From Channa striata (Eukaryota > Chordata > Actinopteri > Anabantiformes > Channidae), in NCBI GenBank assembly GCA_033026295.1, contig CM065180.1:19373523-19437522 (forward strand): a stretch of DNA of 64,000 nt, written 5' to 3'. Below the pieces are notes generated by a model, which was not told the DNA's origin, ran no database searches, and was given only the letters and a program-made list of their open reading frames with translations. The translations under genes and the position numbers were made by a program. Positions 1 through 10,621 of the stretch are shown piece after piece. Numbering within the stretch: the stretch's first letter is position 1; every line of letters begins with the position of its first letter.

Positions 1-290
1 TTTGCAGTGAGAATCAATAAGGATGAAGGAGACTGAGATCTGCATTGACTCCTCAAGAGCTAAGAAAATCTAAAAGATTGACGTCCTAAAATTGAAATAT
101 ATCATCTGAAATAATTTGATCCATATACATTTCAAATATACTGTATATTTTCATTTAATTAGAACTTGTTACGGATTATGTTCCCTCTCAAATATTTAGA
201 TTTTATATTCTGGTGGATGTGAGACATCAGCAAAATGAACAGAGTAGATCCAGGACTCTGTGATTCTTCAGCAGCAAAATGGTTTCAGAT
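1..290 (-). repeat. Duplicated VH-upstream flank (paralogue at about 48.0-48.3 kb)
   Basis: No coding region is seen. The opening bases carry a promoter-like relic (ctgcattgactcctcaagag) that recurs near 14,530, 31,105 and 48,035, each time upstream of degraded VH material. The 48-kb copy continues in parallel up to the VH gene at 49,031, as this one does up to the VH gene at 672, but it has about 365 extra bases at 48,267-48,630. This is the left edge of a duplicated VH unit. Confidence 0.6.
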
Positions 291-632
291 GTTCAAATGA
301 AACAGTGTTTAACCATGTGACATGTGGAGAGTTGGATGTTTTTGCTGAAACATCTGTCTTATTCAGATCATAATTCCCTAGTTGGTTTTCCCAAATTGTT
401 TTTTATTTTCAGCAATGTTTTTCTTTATGTTTTTGTCTTCACCCTGGAATAAACAATAAAAGCGTTCATTCATTTATATTAAATATTTAATCATATTTGT
501 TTCATATTGTTCACTTTAATCACGATAAACTATGTTTGCCTCACAAAATTAGAATAGGGCTTTAATTTCTAAACCTTTAAAGACTTAAGGAACATGAAAT
601 ATGTGACATAGTAACAGTCTGTCAACCCAGCA

Positions 633-671
633 GGTTTTTGTTCAGCTGCTGAATCAACTTCAGTCACTGTG
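633..671 (-). promoter_or_regulatory. 23-RSS of the VH gene at 672
   Basis: Read on the minus strand: heptamer CACAGTG (665-671), 23-bp spacer, nonamer ACAAAAACC (633-641). Fully consensus. It borders the V exon directly, so RAG cleavage would leave the CAR-D end of the V exon. Confidence 0.93.
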
Positions 672-1118
672 AGTCTCTGGCACAATAATAAACAGCAGAA
701 TCTTCAGTTTTCAGACTGTTCATCTGCAGTAACAGCTGGTTTCTGCTGTCGTCTCTGGAGATTGTGAACCGGCCTTGGACTGACTGTGAGTAGTATCTAC
801 CACTACCACTACCAGTATCATGCCAGGCAATCCACTCCAGTCCTTTACCATGAGCCTGTCTGATCCAGGCCATATAGTTGCTGCTGATTGTTAATCCAGA
901 TCCAGTACAGGTCAGTGTGTGAGATTCTCCAGGTCTTTTAACAACTGGTTCAGATTCTGTCAGAGTTTGACCATCAACACCTGCAGAGACACAGAACAAA
1001 ATTGCATGTGAGTTTAGATGTGAAGTTAAAATCCAATTATATCTATTGTAGATCAATAAAATTCTTCACCCGTCCACCAGAGAGTTAAGAGCAACAGTCC
1101 TGTCCTACAGTCCATCAT
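672..1118 (-). CDS. ighv: IGHV gene, family A, apparently functional
   Basis: It encodes the variable domain of the immunoglobulin heavy chain and would be joined to D and J on the left by RAG recombination. The leader exon is 1070-1118 (two successive ATGs; MMDCRTGLLLLTLWWTG) with a GTGAAG donor. The V exon is 672-980. FR1 carries TESEPVVKRPGE. The first Cys lies in LTCTG, the Trp in AWIRQ, and the 3' end is YYCARD. FR2 has AHGKG where sisters have APGKG. An octamer-like ttttgcat (1191-1198) lies upstream. No stop or frameshift is seen. Its closest relative is the pseudogene at 49,031. Confidence 0.92.
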
Positions 1119-1130
1119 GTCCAACTGTGT

Positions 1131-2700
1131 GTCCACTGTCCTCTGTCGTCCTCTCTGCAGACACATAAGTAGAGCTGGAGGACATCTGAGTTTTGCATTA
1201 ACTCCTCCTCAAATGGCCGAAGCCAGAAACTCAAACAAGAACAGTGAGAACATGAAGACAACACGTTTGAATACGTGAACTTATAGCTGTAATTTAGACG
1301 TGTTTTTGATTCCACTTCTGTCTCCTCCAAGATAAATGATTAAAAGAACTTTATTTATAACTCTAATAAAATGTGAGTATTACTTTATAGATTTACATCA
1401 GCTTCCTCTTCACTCACACTCCTCAGATCATCTTAGAATAGTGGAGACTTTGTTTCTTACTGTGTGTTTTACTCCTGCTGTCATTACTGGGAACAATTAC
1501 TGTTAGTTACAGCAAATAACCATGTTTTTGTTGAGCACAAGAAACAGGAAGTTACAAACCTCAACGACAGCTGATCTTTCCCCATTCCAGTCCTTTTCCT
1601 GGTTTCTGACGAAGAGCAAGTCTTTAGACTTTACAGGACTCGGTGAGTGATTGTCCAGGTCTGCTGACTACAGGCTCTAAGGGGGTGAGGGACTGGCCCT
1701 GAGCAGCTGGAAGAGACAGACACAGCAACTGCACAGATTGATATGAAGCTTATAATACACAGGCACAACAGGCGGAGACTGTTTATCAGCCGATTAAATG
1801 TAAATTTTTTGTTCAATAAGACCAAACAGAAAGTTTAGTTGATGATGTAAATAGAGGAAGAAGCGACTTCAGCACCACAGTAACTGTGACTGTGTCCTCA
1901 GTCACTGTTCATCTGTGTGAACTGGATCCTTGTGAGAATTTCTTTACAATAAGCTGAGACAGACGGGTGACGAGTCCAGGGTGGACCCACAAAAAACTGA
2001 TTTCCTTATTGTTTTGCCCAATAAAGCACATGACAGTCCCTCATTTATACAATTATACAACAAAAACAGTAGAAAATTAAGTCAATATTTATTTAACTGA
2101 GTGTTTTGTTTATTTATTAATTATTATTTGACTGGTTCTGGAGGATTCTTTACATACTGTGATACTCCAACTCTGCTTCACACTCCTGCAGACTAACAAT
2201 TAAAACAGATTAAGTAAAGACATTCACCAAGTCAAATGTTTAATATTCATCTACAGTCTCAGAGGAGACGTTTGAATAAAACTGTAAGTTAACAAGTGAC
2301 GGGTTCAGTACGTCGTCATTGGATTTTATTTCAGGGTTTTCAGCTTTTGTGATTGTCACAAATTATTTGGTGTAACTGTAATTCTTAAACTCTTCAAATA
2401 AAGGGGGGGTTGATTTTTTTAAGTGCATCACAGTATAAATCAGGTAACCGTTTGTTTTTTTTGGGGGGGTAGTTGAATTAATAAATGTAATATTTATAAA
2501 ACCTAATGTTAAGAAGTAAAAATACACTTTTTTTTACTCTCAGTTGTAAGAGAGTTGAAGTTTAAAGTGACATGAAAACAACATTATCACTGTCCAAATT
2601 AATTTATCAAAAAAATGCGAAGATTTGTATTATTTGTTGATTTATTGATATTATTGATGATTAGTTTCTCTAGTGTTGGGATCTGAAATCATTCATGGTC
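1131..2700. other. Intergenic flank with one VH relic
   Basis: No gene is supported. A decayed VH relic (FR2 back to FR1) is recognisable at about 1575-1700 on the minus strand from ccattccagtccttttcctgg and attgtccaggtctgctgac. The whole stretch is repeated at about 22,580-24,240 with few differences, apart from an extra ~110 bp near 23,230-23,370 in that copy. Confidence 0.6.
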
Positions 2701-2708
2701 TTTGGGCT

Positions 2709-2721
2709 CCTCCTCTGGTGG
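2709..2721 (-). promoter_or_regulatory. CTCF-like motif beyond a family-B RSS
   Basis: On the minus strand this reads CCACCAGAGGAGG, matching the CTCF core CCACCAGRGGGC over its first ten positions. Copies flank most B-family RSSs: 7046-7058, 12498-12510, 13330-13342 (one change), 17275-17287, 21066-21078, 24268-24280, 33850-33862 and 47258-47270. Each is about 20-30 bp beyond the nonamer and on the same strand as the V gene. Binding is inferred, not shown, and shared descent of the family also explains the conservation. Confidence 0.4.
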
Positions 2722-2742
2722 CTTTACGTAAAGACACTGAGG

Positions 2743-2781
2743 GGTTTTTGTTCAGCTCCACTGACGGTTTGTGTCATTGTG
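2743..2781 (-). promoter_or_regulatory. 23-RSS with altered heptamer (VH at 2782)
   Basis: The nonamer ACAAAAACC (2743-2751) and 23-bp spacer are normal. The heptamer reads CACAATG, with the fifth base G changed to A. The essential CAC is kept, so recombination may be weakened rather than abolished. The sister gene at 24,341 has CACAGTG. Confidence 0.85.
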
Positions 2782-3176
2782 GGGCCGTCTGGCACAGTAA
2801 TACACAGCAGTGTCTTCAGGCTGGACATTCTGTCCATTTAGAGTCACTGTGTTACTGGACGAGTCCAACTGAACACTGAACTTGTTCTTCAGTGAATCTT
2901 TGACATCTGTATCTTTACTCATCCACTCCATTGCTTTTCCTGCAGCTTGTCTGATCCAGTGTGTGTAGTAGCTGTCCACAGAATAAGAGACCTGACAGGT
3001 GATGGACAGACGTTGACCTGGCTGCACAGTCACAGACTCTGGCTGTGTCAACTCTTCACACTTCACACCTGTTAAAAGACAAACATATTTTAGAGATTAT
3101 GAAGTTACATTTCAGAGAAACAACTATATCTAATGTAGAGAGACTCACAGGATCCAGCTGCCAACAGCAGCATCAG
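2782..3176 (-). CDS. ighv: IGHV gene, family B, open V exon but doubtful leader
   Basis: The V exon (2782-3068) is open: KCEELTQPESVTVQPGQ, Cys in SITCQVS, HWIRQAAGK, DSLKNKFSVQLDSSS and YYCARRP. CDR2 is short, as in the sister at 24,341. The leader exon region (from about 3150) has a normal donor and encodes LLLAAGS, but the family start MFSVAL is replaced. The only in-frame ATG leaves an eight-residue leader, and upstream the frame stays open without a start. Together with the altered heptamer, function is doubtful. A gtttgcat octamer is at 3301-3308. Confidence 0.75.
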
Positions 3177-3818
3177 AGGGACAAAGATCCTGGTTTCTTG
3201 GTTCCTGTTGAAGCTGTGGAGATGACAGCGTCTGATCCTCTGCAGCCTCCACTGATCATCTCCTGGGAAGTTTTTATAAGTGTCACTAAGAAGTTACTGA
3301 GTTTGCATAGAGACATGACAGCTGAGGGTCACATGGGGATGAACCAGAGTTTAGAACCAGTGGTACAGTTCACGCTTTTTTAATAACAGCTGCCCACAAA
3401 CGGATTATGTTCATTGGAGCAATAACTTTAAATTTGTACAGAACACACACTCCAAAATATTTACACAGTTTAATATAAATGGTTTTATATAACAACTATG
3501 TGCCAACATACGTCACAGTGTATCACAAGATGATTTTAAGAATTTTGTTCAGTAGTTTATTTCGGTGCTGTTTTTAAATGATAATATTAATTTCCTAGCA
3601 CAATTTTCTAATATCTTTTATTACTTACAAGAATAGCAACAAACTAAATAATTATATCATTGTTCACAGGATGTATCAGCCTGGTAAGTGTCTGTTACCT
3701 TTATGTCTTCTTAATAAAATAACCACATGTTTTTTTAAAAGCTACAGAAAAGACATTACAGATTACAAAACTAATGTAACCAACATTATTAATAAAACAT
3801 TTGTGACTGATACGTTCG

Positions 3819-4012
3819 ATTCCTGAGCACAGTAGGAAACAGCAGAATCTTTTACTTGCAGTTTGTTAATCTGCAGAAACAGCTGGTGTCTGCTGTTGTC
3901 TCTGGAGACGACCAACCGACCTTTGACTCCAGTGCTTGTCTGATTTGTTCCATCCAATAGCTTCCAAAGTCAGTTTGTGCAGGTCGGTCACTGGGATTCT
4001 GCAGGAGACTGG
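3819..4012 (-). pseudogene. IGHV pseudogene, 3' half plus a scrap of FR1
   Basis: Positions 3819-3957 encode FR3 (GVKGRLVVSRDNSR, then DSAVSYCAQ). The adjoining bases to about 4012 match FR1 of a VH like that at 37,545 (gtgcaggt ... gggattctgcagg). CDR1 and FR2 between them are deleted. The 3' end has no consensus heptamer or nonamer; a weak CACAAAT is the best match. It could not recombine or encode a domain. Confidence 0.8.
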
Positions 4013-4070
4013 TCATGGTCATGATATATTTATTGAAAGTATGAATCTATTCAATTTGATGTTTGAGACT

Positions 4071-4336
4071 TTTTCCTTCAGCTTGTCTGATCCAGCTGAT
4101 ATGAGCATCACCATCAGATATTCCTGCATATGTACAGGTGAGTTTGTGGGATTGTCCAGGCCTCTTTACCACTGGTTCAGACTCAGTCAGAGTCTGACTG
4201 CAAACACCTGAGGACAAAAGACAGTTTGATCAGAGCCGAGCCAAAGGAAACACAGACAAAGAAAAAGGCAGATGTGTGTGTGTTTACCAGAAATTACTGG
4301 TAGAAGCAGGAAAGTTAAAGACGTAGTTAAAGTCAT
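4071..4336 (-). pseudogene. IGHV 5' half with intact leader (family A'')
   Basis: The leader exon 4288-4336 is intact (MTLTTSLTFLLLPVISG, donor GTAAAC). The V exon 5' half (4071-4207) runs from QTLTESEPVVKRPG through SWIRQAEGK, then loses homology at about 4071. It is the paralogue of the VH gene at 40,114, whose V exon is whole but whose leader carries a stop. There is no 3' half and no RSS. Confidence 0.82.
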
Positions 4337-4344
4337 GGTGGAAA

Positions 4345-5715
4345 TGTGTCGTGTGTCGGTTTGTGGGTCATTGTCTTCACTGAAATAAGGATGGAGGAGA
4401 CTCACATTTGCATTGACTCCTCCTCACAGAGACACAAATTAAAGGGATTTGATCTAAACTCAATATTTATTGTTTGTTACATTCAAACTAGTTACAGAGA
4501 TACTTTCCTAACTTTTACTTATCATATATAGAACATATTCCCTAAAATACTGTAGTTAGTTGGACAGATCCATCATCTGCTGCCTGTTTCAAAGCTTTCA
4601 GCTTGAGAAAACAATCGAGGTTAGACACAAGAAATGTTTATTACATTATTAAGTGTCACACACAAAACTGGGCAGAGTCTTGTGTTTTCTTTTTATTGAT
4701 ATGATGGTTAGACGTGGACCAATTTTAAAAATAGATTATTGACATATATCACATGAACTGTTTAATTATTGTTTGAACACATGTAAACACATTGTCCATA
4801 CAGATACTTAGACATGACTTAGAACAGACAGTGTCATAAGTTTACACATTAAAAAAAACATGAAAACATTTGTTATAAATTGATAATCTCTTTACGTAAT
4901 GTTCTATGGTCCATGACACTATCGTCATCAGAAATACTCAGTCCTTTCCTGCCCTCTGCAGTTTATAAGGAGAGACTGCGCACGGTCCTTATGACTAATG
5001 CACATTTACATATTTTAATATTTATACTCTGTGTTTTGTTAGTAAAATGAGGGAACAAAAAAATATATCAAAACATTAGGTTTTCATTTCTTACAAATGG
5101 TTAAGGGTTTGCAGTTATGTATAAAAGATGTTAGAAATTCTGTTCTACAGCATAAAATTCAATAGTTTCTATACAGCTTTAAAAAAGATGAAACAACATA
5201 TTATTTCATTATTTCTTTGCATCAGTTCAAGTTCAAAATATTTATTTAAAGTCAATAAACAAAGTGCGACTTCCTGTTGACTGTAACCTGCTACATGTGG
5301 CACATTCATCCTGGTTCCTGTTCACCTTGAGATCAACTGTCTGCAGAGATGAACTCGTACTGACTGATGGAGCTGAAGTTCCTGCTGATAGACACGTGCT
5401 CAAAGTCGACTATTCAGAACACAAAGAACACACACCGAGTGTGTTGTGTTCAGTGAACACACCACATCTGGGAATCGAACCTTAGTTACACACGAGAGGC
5501 AAATATGACACAGACTTTGCTCTTTGTTTTATGGGTGAAAATGCAGGATTATTATTCATGACATCATTTACTTTACTTTACTTCACATAATTTACAGGCT
5601 GTAAAGTTTAAAGTGTGTGTTGAAATCAAAAAGATTGTTGTCTTTATTTAAAAGTAAGGTAAAAATATGTGTAAAAAATATGATTATGATCAATATTGCA
5701 GTTATGGCAGGTTAA
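4345..5715. other. Non-coding duplicated flank
   Basis: No gene is supported. It is paralogous to about 40,560-42,430. A tRNA B-box-like element (minus strand GGTTCGATTCC, 5471-5481; copy at 41,361-41,371) suggests an old tRNA-derived SINE, but I see no convincing A box or clover-leaf. Near 5,660 the stretch is uninterrupted where the paralogue carries an 808-bp inverted-repeat element. Confidence 0.5.
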
Positions 5716-5718
5716 GTA

Positions 5719-5757
5719 GGTTTTTGTACAGATGTTCAACCAACTTCAGTCACTGTG
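5719..5757 (-). promoter_or_regulatory. 23-RSS of the VH gene at 5758
   Basis: Heptamer CACAGTG (5751-5757), 23-bp spacer, nonamer ACAAAAACC (5719-5727). Consensus throughout. Confidence 0.93.
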
Positions 5758-6182
5758 AGTCTCTGGCACAATAATAAACAGCAGAATCTTCAGTTTTCAG
5801 ACTGTTCATCTGCAGATACACCTGCTGTCTGCTGTTGTCTCTGGAGATGGTGAACCGGCCTTTCACTGAGTCTGAGTAATATTGGCTACTGCCACCACCA
5901 TCAGCAGCGACCCACTCCAGTCCTTTACCAGGAGCCTGTCTGACCCAGTGCATCCAGTGGCTGCTGAATGTGAATCCAGATCCAGTACAGGTCAGTCTGT
6001 GAGATTCTCCAGGTCTTTTAAAAACTGATTCAGATTCTGTCAGAGTTTGACCATCAACACCTGTAAAGGCAGAAAACTCAGTTACAGTTTGACACAGTAT
6101 AAAAAATAAAAACTCAAACTCAGTCACAATCGTCACCTGTCCACCAGAGAGTTAAAATCATCAGTCCTGTCCTATAGTCCAT
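5758..6182 (-). CDS. ighv: IGHV gene, family A, apparently functional
   Basis: The leader exon is 6137-6182 (MDYRTGLMILTLWWTG) with donor GTGACG. The V exon is 5758-6060: TESESVFKRPGE, LTCTGSGFTFSSH, WMHWVRQAPGKGLEWVA, a glycine-rich CDR2 (ADGGGSSQ), YYSDSVKGRFTISRDNS and YYCARD. The start is a single ATG because the second ATG of its sisters is changed. An octamer-like ttttgcat lies at 6258-6265. The flank is shared with the gene at 42,473, but the CDRs differ. Confidence 0.93.
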
Positions 6183-6199
6183 CGTGTCCAACTGTGTGT

Positions 6200-7040
6200 C
6201 CACTGTCCTCTGTCGTCCTCTCTGCAGACAGATAAGTAGAGGCAGGAGACATCTGAGTTTTGCATGAACTCCTCCTCACAACAAGGACGGCAGCTTCATG
6301 GTTTCCAGTCATGTGAGTCACACTGAGCCCTGAATGTCAGAAACACCATCAACTCCCCAGGAAAGTCCTGTTCATTTTCCATCTGTTCTAAGTCATGAAT
6401 ATTTAGTTCAAATGTCAACAAGCAAACTGCAAGTTTCTCACAGTATTTCAATCATGAACAAGAGCAAAAACCCTGAGAAGTTAGTTTAATATTTAGTGTT
6501 TTTTAAATGAGATGTTTGATATAAAAAGTAAAAAAGAAGCAAAATTAGAGTCTGGAAGCTCATAGCAGAAGGAAACTGAGAAGAAACATGTTTTAAAGTA
6601 AATATTATTCAGCATTTTACAGCTGATTATGAATCAGGGATTTAAGTTATTTCCACAAAGACACTGGAACTATTTCTGCTCCCAAATACACAACAGATTT
6701 TTGAAAATATTAACTGACATAAAATTCAGTTAATTATCTCATTGCAGGTTAATAATGAACAGGTGTTCCCACACACTTGCAGGACGTTTGTCCATGTAGA
6801 CAGAAGCTGGTTCATGTCCCAGAGGAAAACAGCTGCTCAAGAAGTGAAACTCGTGATCATTTGTGAAACAAAAACAAGCGGTTTTCCCCAATAAAATTAA
6901 AAATAAATGTTTTCATAAGTTTGTATGAATAGTTTAAAATCCCTTTAGTGTCTTTCTCCAAAGTCTCTGCTGTGTATTACACTGTTTTATTGATGCTGCT
7001 GATTAAGAAGAGGTCAGATAATCAGACTGTAGATGGTCTG
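6200..7040. other. Intergenic, no gene seen
   Basis: AT-rich. Nothing coding is supported. The part from about 6,765 to 7,030 is paralogous to 19,620-19,880. Confidence 0.55.
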
Positions 7041-7087
7041 AGGCTCCTGCTCTGGTGGTTTCATGTAACTAGTGTCAGACACTGAGG

Positions 7088-7126
7088 GGTTTTTGTTCAG
7101 CTCCACTGATGGTTTGTGTCACTGTG
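7088..7126 (-). promoter_or_regulatory. 23-RSS of the hybrid VH at 7127 (family-B type)
   Basis: Heptamer CACAGTG (7120-7126), 23-bp spacer, nonamer ACAAAAACC (7088-7096). Spacer and flank are those of family B, not of the A-type genes, so the B-derived part of this gene includes its RSS. Confidence 0.92.
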
Positions 7127-7560
7127 TCCGTCTCGCACAGTAATACACAGCAGTGTCTTCAGGCTGGACATTCTGTCCATTTAGAGTCACTGTCTTACTG
7201 GAAGATTCTATGGTGATACTGAACTTGTTCTTAAATGAATCACTGTATGTTGGGGTGCCAACGTATCCAATCCACTCCTGTCCTTTTCCTTCAGCCTGTC
7301 TGATCCAAGCAATATATGGATCACTACTGAATCCTGAGTATGTGCAGGTCAGTCTGTGAGATTCTCCAGGTCTTTTAACAACTGGTTCAGACTCAGTCAG
7401 TGTTTGAGCCTCAGAACCTGCGTAATTTAAAGCAACTCATTAATTATCACAGTCACATTGTCTCAAATTCAGACTGTTTGACACAAAAATAATAATTTTC
7501 CTCCCCAGTCAGATGAATAACCAGGATGAGGACAGTAACTAAATAATCAGGTCTGATCAT
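7127..7560 (-). CDS. ighv: IGHV A'/B mosaic V exon with broken leader donor
   Basis: The V exon (7127-7417) is open but mosaic. The 5' part is A' type (EAQTLTESEPVVKRPGE, CTYSGFSSDPYIAWIRQ), nearly the same as the gene at 45,243. From CDR2 on it is B type (FKNKFSITIESSSKTVTL, NGQNVQPEDTAVYYCAR), including the RSS and flank. The leader exon 7506-7560 (MIRPDYLVTVLILVIHLTG) is intact, but its donor GT is GG: base 7504 is c on the plus strand, where 45,633 and 50,600 have a. Splicing should fail unless a cryptic site serves, so I rate it an open-frame gene unlikely to be expressed. Confidence 0.85.
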
Positions 7561-8146
7561 TGTAAAAGTCCCTTGTCTCTGTCCAGTCCACAGTGTCTCT
7601 GTCAGTGATTTAGTTGCTGTTCTTCAGTCTGTGTCACATATGTAGAGATGGAAGAATCCCACATTTACATTGACTCCTCCTCCTCAAATGAGCTCGTCTC
7701 TCACATTTCTTCCTTTGATTCATTGGACGTCTCGCCTTCACTTTTCCTCTTGTATGTTTCACTATTTATGTGGCAGTTTTCCAATCACAGTCATGAGTCA
7801 CTTAAACACAGTCTGCAGGTAAATCTGCTTAAAATCACTCTCTATGATAATTATTAGAGATCAAATGTTATTTTTCATTCATAAAATTATTATTTATTCT
7901 GCTCATCAGCCTTTGGTTGGCTAAACAATGGGGTGGAAATGTTGATTGCAAATGTCCAAATACAAAAGAATCATTGTTTATGTATATATATTTTATTATT
8001 TTCACAATGTGAAATATGTGGTAAAAAGCTCAAACCAGCAGCTGCTTCTGTCATGTGTGTTGATGACATGAACGAGACCATTGACATGTTCGTCTTAGTG
8101 TCTGACTATTTTCCATCTTGTGCTGCAGGAAAAAAGAATGTGTGGA

Positions 8147-8300
8147 GTTTTTGTTCAGCCTCTGTTCACTTGAACCAGTGTGTGTCTCTGACACAGTGAG
8201 ACACCTGTCCTACAGTCCCTCATGATAAACTCTGTCCACTGTCCTTTGATGTCCTGTCTGCAGACAGATGAGTAGAAATGAAGACATGAGTTTTGCAAAG
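8147..8300 (-). pseudogene. IGHV relic: V tip fused to leader/promoter
   Basis: A degraded nonamer (agtttttgt), the 3' tip of a V exon, then directly leader and 5'-flank sequence (cctgtcctacagtccctcat). Nearly all of the V exon is deleted. Longer versions stand at 44,476-44,700 and 51,247-51,440. Confidence 0.6.
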
Positions 8301-8316
8301 ACTCCTTCTCTAAGCA

Positions 8317-8546
8317 GCCTGGAAGCTCAATGGGTAGAGATGCTGGAGGGCAACATGGACAATGTGGGATCAAATCCTGGTGTGGGAAATCCCAGCCTCC
8401 CCACCAGGTGTGTCCTTGAACCAGCTCCCCAGGCACCAAACTGTGGCAGCCCTCTGCTCCCTCAAGAGGGATGTTAAATATGCAGGAGTAAATTTCACTG
8501 TAAAATGTATGTGTGACTAAAGTAAAGGTTGTTGTTCTTCTTCTCA
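8317..8546 (+). repeat. tRNA-derived SINE
   Basis: It begins with an A-box-like gctcaatgggtagagatgc and a B-box-like gggatcaaatcc about 35 bp later. A body typical of fish tRNA SINEs follows (gtgtccttgaa, ccctctgctccctcaag, aaatttcactgta) and a simple 3' tail (gttgttcttcttctcac). It lies in the flank of a VH relic. Assigned from general familiarity with such elements, with no database match. Confidence 0.7.
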
Positions 8547-9040
8547 CAGTAAACAGACTTGGACAAAATGTGGATTTTATTCCTGCTCAGCCAAATTATT
8601 CTAACATCTGGATAATACTGAATTATATTTTATTTTTCTTAATATCTACTGTATTAGAGCCAACAAAAACACAGATATGTGATTTTTATTATCACAAAAT
8701 GTCTATCACACAGCTGGTTTGTGGGTTATTGTTTTCATTTTGTTTGCAGTGTTTGCAGATTTACATTGAAAATGCAAAAAAAAAGATTAATCTCACTTCA
8801 GTTGCTAAATACTATATATTTGGGTGATTTCATACATTTCTATAGTTTTCTTTATTACCTTCAGTAAATTACAGATAGAACCTGCCTAATATTTGTATAT
8901 CATACACTGAACATAATTTTCATTGAATTAGCAATAATCTAATAGCTTGGTTTAATTACAACACAAAAACAAATGGTTCTTTTCATCCTCAATACTTTTA
9001 AATTCAGGTGTAGAAATAATTACAGAGAAAAATTTCTCAC

Positions 9041-9089
9041 CATGAATAGAAACAACAAATAATAAGATCCACACAACTGTGTTTTCCAT
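9041..9089 (-). pseudogene. Orphan IGHV leader exon (family D)
   Basis: ATG at 9087-9089 encodes MENTVVWILLFVVSIH with an intact GTGAG donor, as in the complete gene at 27,205. No family-D V exon follows where one is expected (about 8,600-8,960). The promoter with octamer-like ctttgcat is still present upstream. A second orphan is at 46,610. Confidence 0.8.
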
Positions 9090-9277
9090 TCTGTTGATTA
9101 TGACTGTAGCTCAGTGTCTCTTACTGGTGTTTCAGCTGTTGACTGAGAGTTTTTAAAGCAGCAAAACTTTGCATAGACGTCGCTCTGCAGGTTCAAACAG
9201 GAACACACACATTTACACGAGGAGAGGAACAAAGTCTTTGGGAACAGATGAGCTGGGAAAGTTTGATATAATATACA

Positions 9278-9766
9278 TGTTGTGGAAAAATCTGTGAGAG
9301 CAAGTTAAGAGACAGGAGGCAGCTCTCAAATTATAATCAAGCAATTTAATGACAATAACATAGGTAAAATAAGCAAAAGGTAGAGGAGCAGGCAGAGGAA
9401 CAGAGCAAAAAGCAGTGACAATCGAGCAGATCAGACAGTATCTGATAATTCTGTGAAGCTCTTGTGTGCTTTTAAATACTCAACAATGCAAATCATACAT
9501 ACAGTTGAATACACATTGATCAGGAGTCCTAATTAGCAAATCTCTGTTACTGTCTCTTCTCGGCTGGGACAGCTACCTGTGGGGAAGCTAGGGTTAAACA
9601 CAGTTTAGACAGAAGGTCTGCTTAAGGTGTCAACAAGTATTCAAAGGAACAATAGGGTCTCTTAAGGTGTCAAGGAATATTCTGGGACTAAATGTTCCTG
9701 CTAGTTCCCGTAGGCTTCCTGCTGAGTAGTGGGAACAGATGGTCATTGATCAAAATTTCCCTCACA
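9278..9766 (-). mobile_element. Solo LTR with 5-bp target duplication
   Basis: 489 bp bounded by TG...CA (tgttgtgg ... ccctcaca) and flanked by the direct repeat ataca (9273-9277 and 9767-9771). The paralogous unoccupied sites at about 14,740 and 31,310 read straight through. On the minus strand an atttaaaag TATA-like box and a later attaaa polyadenylation-like signal suggest that orientation. No internal retroelement genes remain, so it arose by LTR-LTR recombination. Confidence 0.85.
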
Positions 9767-9941
9767 ATACATTTTAAAAATCCTGAGTAACTACAAATGA
9801 AACAGTCATATTGTTCCTGTATTTGGTGATAATCTAATAGATATCTATGTGTTCAAATGTGAAAAAGTCATTAAAAAGTATGTCAAAGTATGACATCAAA
9901 ATTGCCCAGCTGTACACTGCACTTCATCAGGACTAACATGC

Positions 9942-9949
9942 ATTTGCAT
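9942..9949 (-). promoter_or_regulatory. Consensus Ig octamer, orphaned
   Basis: ATGCAAAT on the minus strand, the exact octamer bound by Oct factors in Ig promoters. The FR3-only V fragment that follows it at 14,996 and 31,571 is almost wholly deleted here; only the start (about 9,905-9,935) remains. Confidence 0.7.
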
Positions 9950-9989
9950 ATCGTTGAATATTATAAGTCCCTCATTTACATTTTTACAG

Positions 9990-10575
9990 TGAAAGAAAAG
10001 AGACAAATATGCTAAAGTGTCTTTAAAGATTTTAATTTAGCTAAACTGTAGGTAAACAGTGAGTTACATAATCTGTATAAATACATAGTTGTAAAAGACT
10101 TTTTAACAACTTTTTACTGTATAAGTTTCTTTTTTATTTGTCATTGTTATTAATTATCGGGTTCATTCTGGTTGGTTGGAGGTTTGAAGTTTTAATGTTT
10201 CAGTATGTGTAGGTGTTTAACATCCACAGAAATGTGAACCAACACCAACTTGGAATTATGTACAAATCATTTTTAGATAATAAAATAAAACTAGTTGAAA
10301 ATCAATCATTAAGTGACATTTAGTGTGTGGGATTCAATGTTTTGCTGAAACATCTTTGGTATTTAGGTGACAGGTCTCTAGATGTTTTTTTAATTTAATA
10401 TATTTTCCATCATGAAATAAATGTGGGTTTAAAAGTATCTTCAATTATGTGAGCATATTTGTTTAATATTGTTTACTTTACATACATATTTTAGAATATC
10501 TTTCACAAAATCAAGAATTTCTAAACACTTGAAGACTTAAGGACATGAACTATGTGACACAGTGAGAGTCTGTCA
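9990..10575. other. Intergenic, no gene seen
   Basis: AT-rich flank downstream of the next VH gene. No coding or repeat structure is recognised. Confidence 0.5.
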
Positions 10576-10583
10576 ACTCAGCA

Positions 10584-10621
10584 GGTTTTTGTACGACGGC
10601 TCAGACACTTCATTCACTGTG
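10584..10621 (-). promoter_or_regulatory. RSS (22-bp spacer) of the VH gene at 10622
   Basis: Heptamer CACAGTG (10615-10621), 22-bp spacer, nonamer ACAAAAACC (10584-10592). Confidence 0.92.

Noticed and set aside
1868..1894. JH-like string on the plus strand (accacagtaactgtgactgtgtcctcag), copy near 23,430
   Set aside because: No Trp-Gly-x-Gly coding part and no upstream heptamer/nonamer. It is in opposite orientation to the VH genes and lies in a decayed VH flank.
2673..3383. Plus-strand open frames over VH exons
   Set aside because: Antisense shadows of the V and leader exons, recurring at every family-B gene.
5471..5481. tRNA-like B box (minus GGTTCGATTCC; also 41,361)
   Set aside because: No matching A box, acceptor stem or anticodon arm. 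At most an old SINE relic.
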